Of a stretch of DNA of 64,000 bases, positions 63,603-64,000 are shown piece after piece. A model generated the notes under the pieces. That model made no database searches. It was not told the DNA's origin and saw only the letters and a list, made by a program, of their open reading frames with translations. The position numbers and the translations under genes were made by a program. The DNA is from Prochlorococcus marinus XMU1412. GTDB lineage: Bacteria; Cyanobacteriota; Cyanobacteriia; PCC-6307; Cyanobiaceae. The DNA lies in the NCBI RefSeq assembly GCF_017696315.1, contig NZ_JAAORJ010000002.1, positions 124,001 through 188,000 on the forward strand, written 5' to 3'. The first letter of the stretch is position 1. Every line of letters begins with the position of its first letter.

Positions 63603-64000
63603 ATGTCGACTTTTCTAATTACAGGATCAAATAGGGGTATTGGATTAGAACTATGTAGGCAAATTCATAAGAGGGGAGATAATGTAATTGCAACGTGTAG
63701 GAAAGCTTCAAAAGAACTTAGAGATTTAGGAGTGAGAGTTGAAGAGAATGTAGAAATTTCTTCTGATGAGTCGATAACAAATTTGTGTAAAAAATTATCT
63801 GGAGTTAATTTAGATTGCTTAATTCATAATGCAGGAATTTATGAATTTAATTCTTTCGAAAACTTAGAAAAGAAAAGTATTTTGCGTCAATTTGAAGTCA
63901 ATGCATTGAGCCCAATATGTATGACTCAATCACTTAAACATCTTTTAAAAAGATCTTCTAAAGTTGCTTTTATCACAAGTAGAATGGGATCTATTGAAGA
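63603..64000 (+). CDS. Short-chain dehydrogenase/reductase, cut by the window end
   Basis: About 132 codons from ATG 63603 are in the window. The motif LITGSNRGIG is at ~5-14, followed by IATCRK and LIHNAG (NNAG-like), and VAFITSRMG carries the catalytic-region Ser. The YxxxK motif is beyond the edge. The start resembles the fungal/cyanobacterial C-factor-like SDRs. Substrate unknown. Confidence 0.85.
   Translation, partial: MSTFLITGSNRGIGLELCRQIHKRGDNVIATCRKASKELRDLGVRVEENVEISSDESITNLCKKLSGVNLDCLIHNAGIYEFNSFENLEKKSILRQFEVNALSPICMTQSLKHLLKRSSKVAFITSRMGSIE

Overview
The window looks like chromosomal DNA of a high-light-adapted Prochlorococcus. It is very AT-rich, uses many TTG/GTG starts with weak ribosome-binding sites, has tiny intergenic gaps, and carries cyanobacterial marker genes: lycopene cyclase, Psb32, a high-light-inducible protein, a CPP1-like protein, a Tic20-like protein, class II ribonucleotide reductase, and purK followed by 6S RNA. 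Clade and strain cannot be fixed without a search.

Region by region. 0.1-10.7 kb: carotenoid lycopene cyclase, several short-chain dehydrogenases, an MscS channel, a Fur-type regulator, a radical-SAM ArsS-like enzyme and a glucosylglycerol-phosphate phosphatase (osmolyte metabolism). 10.8-17.1 kb: a sulfur/methionine block with metY, metA (the residues point to acetyl-CoA use), a SulP transporter, an FAD oxidase and a CbiX-type chelatase with an Fe-S motif and a His-rich tail. 17.1-23.3 kb: mixed conserved and hypothetical genes (GMC oxidoreductase, pentapeptide protein, glyoxalase, Tic20-like), a DnaA-box-like cluster and a perfect 16-bp inverted repeat. 23.3-25.6 kb: an intact tRNA-Ser(UGA) with a decayed 3' tRNA-Ser half on one side, a decayed 5' half on the other, and 11-bp tandem repeats, which suggests repeated integration. 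25.9-27.7 kb: small conserved proteins (DUF3303, DUF3764, DUF4278). 27.8-51.6 kb: core genes (nrdJ, prfC, CPP1-like, hslO, ABC ATPase, rsmE, VTE6-like, phnD-phnC-phnE, aspC, family-4 UDG-like, ispG, ctpA, nadA, metallophosphoesterase, psb32, MidA-like, aroB, purK), then 6S RNA.

51.8-63.5 kb is accessory DNA. It has long non-coding gaps with short repeats, a membrane-anchored HExxH protein, secreted proteins of unknown function, a wHTH-acetyltransferase pair and a protein built of 34-residue repeats. Two paralogous DUF1651-like genes have nearly identical promoters, each with a LexA-like palindrome. A run of minus-strand genes holds a stand-alone NAD-dependent DNA ligase adenylation domain between two small membrane proteins. 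A dense run of very small proteins surrounds an hli gene. The window ends inside another short-chain dehydrogenase.

The best candidates for something undescribed are the ligase-domain/small-membrane-protein gene run (57.96-59.70 kb), the twin LexA-like DUF1651 cassettes beside it, and the tRNA-Ser scar locus. All readings are by eye; family names without visible catalytic motifs are tentative.
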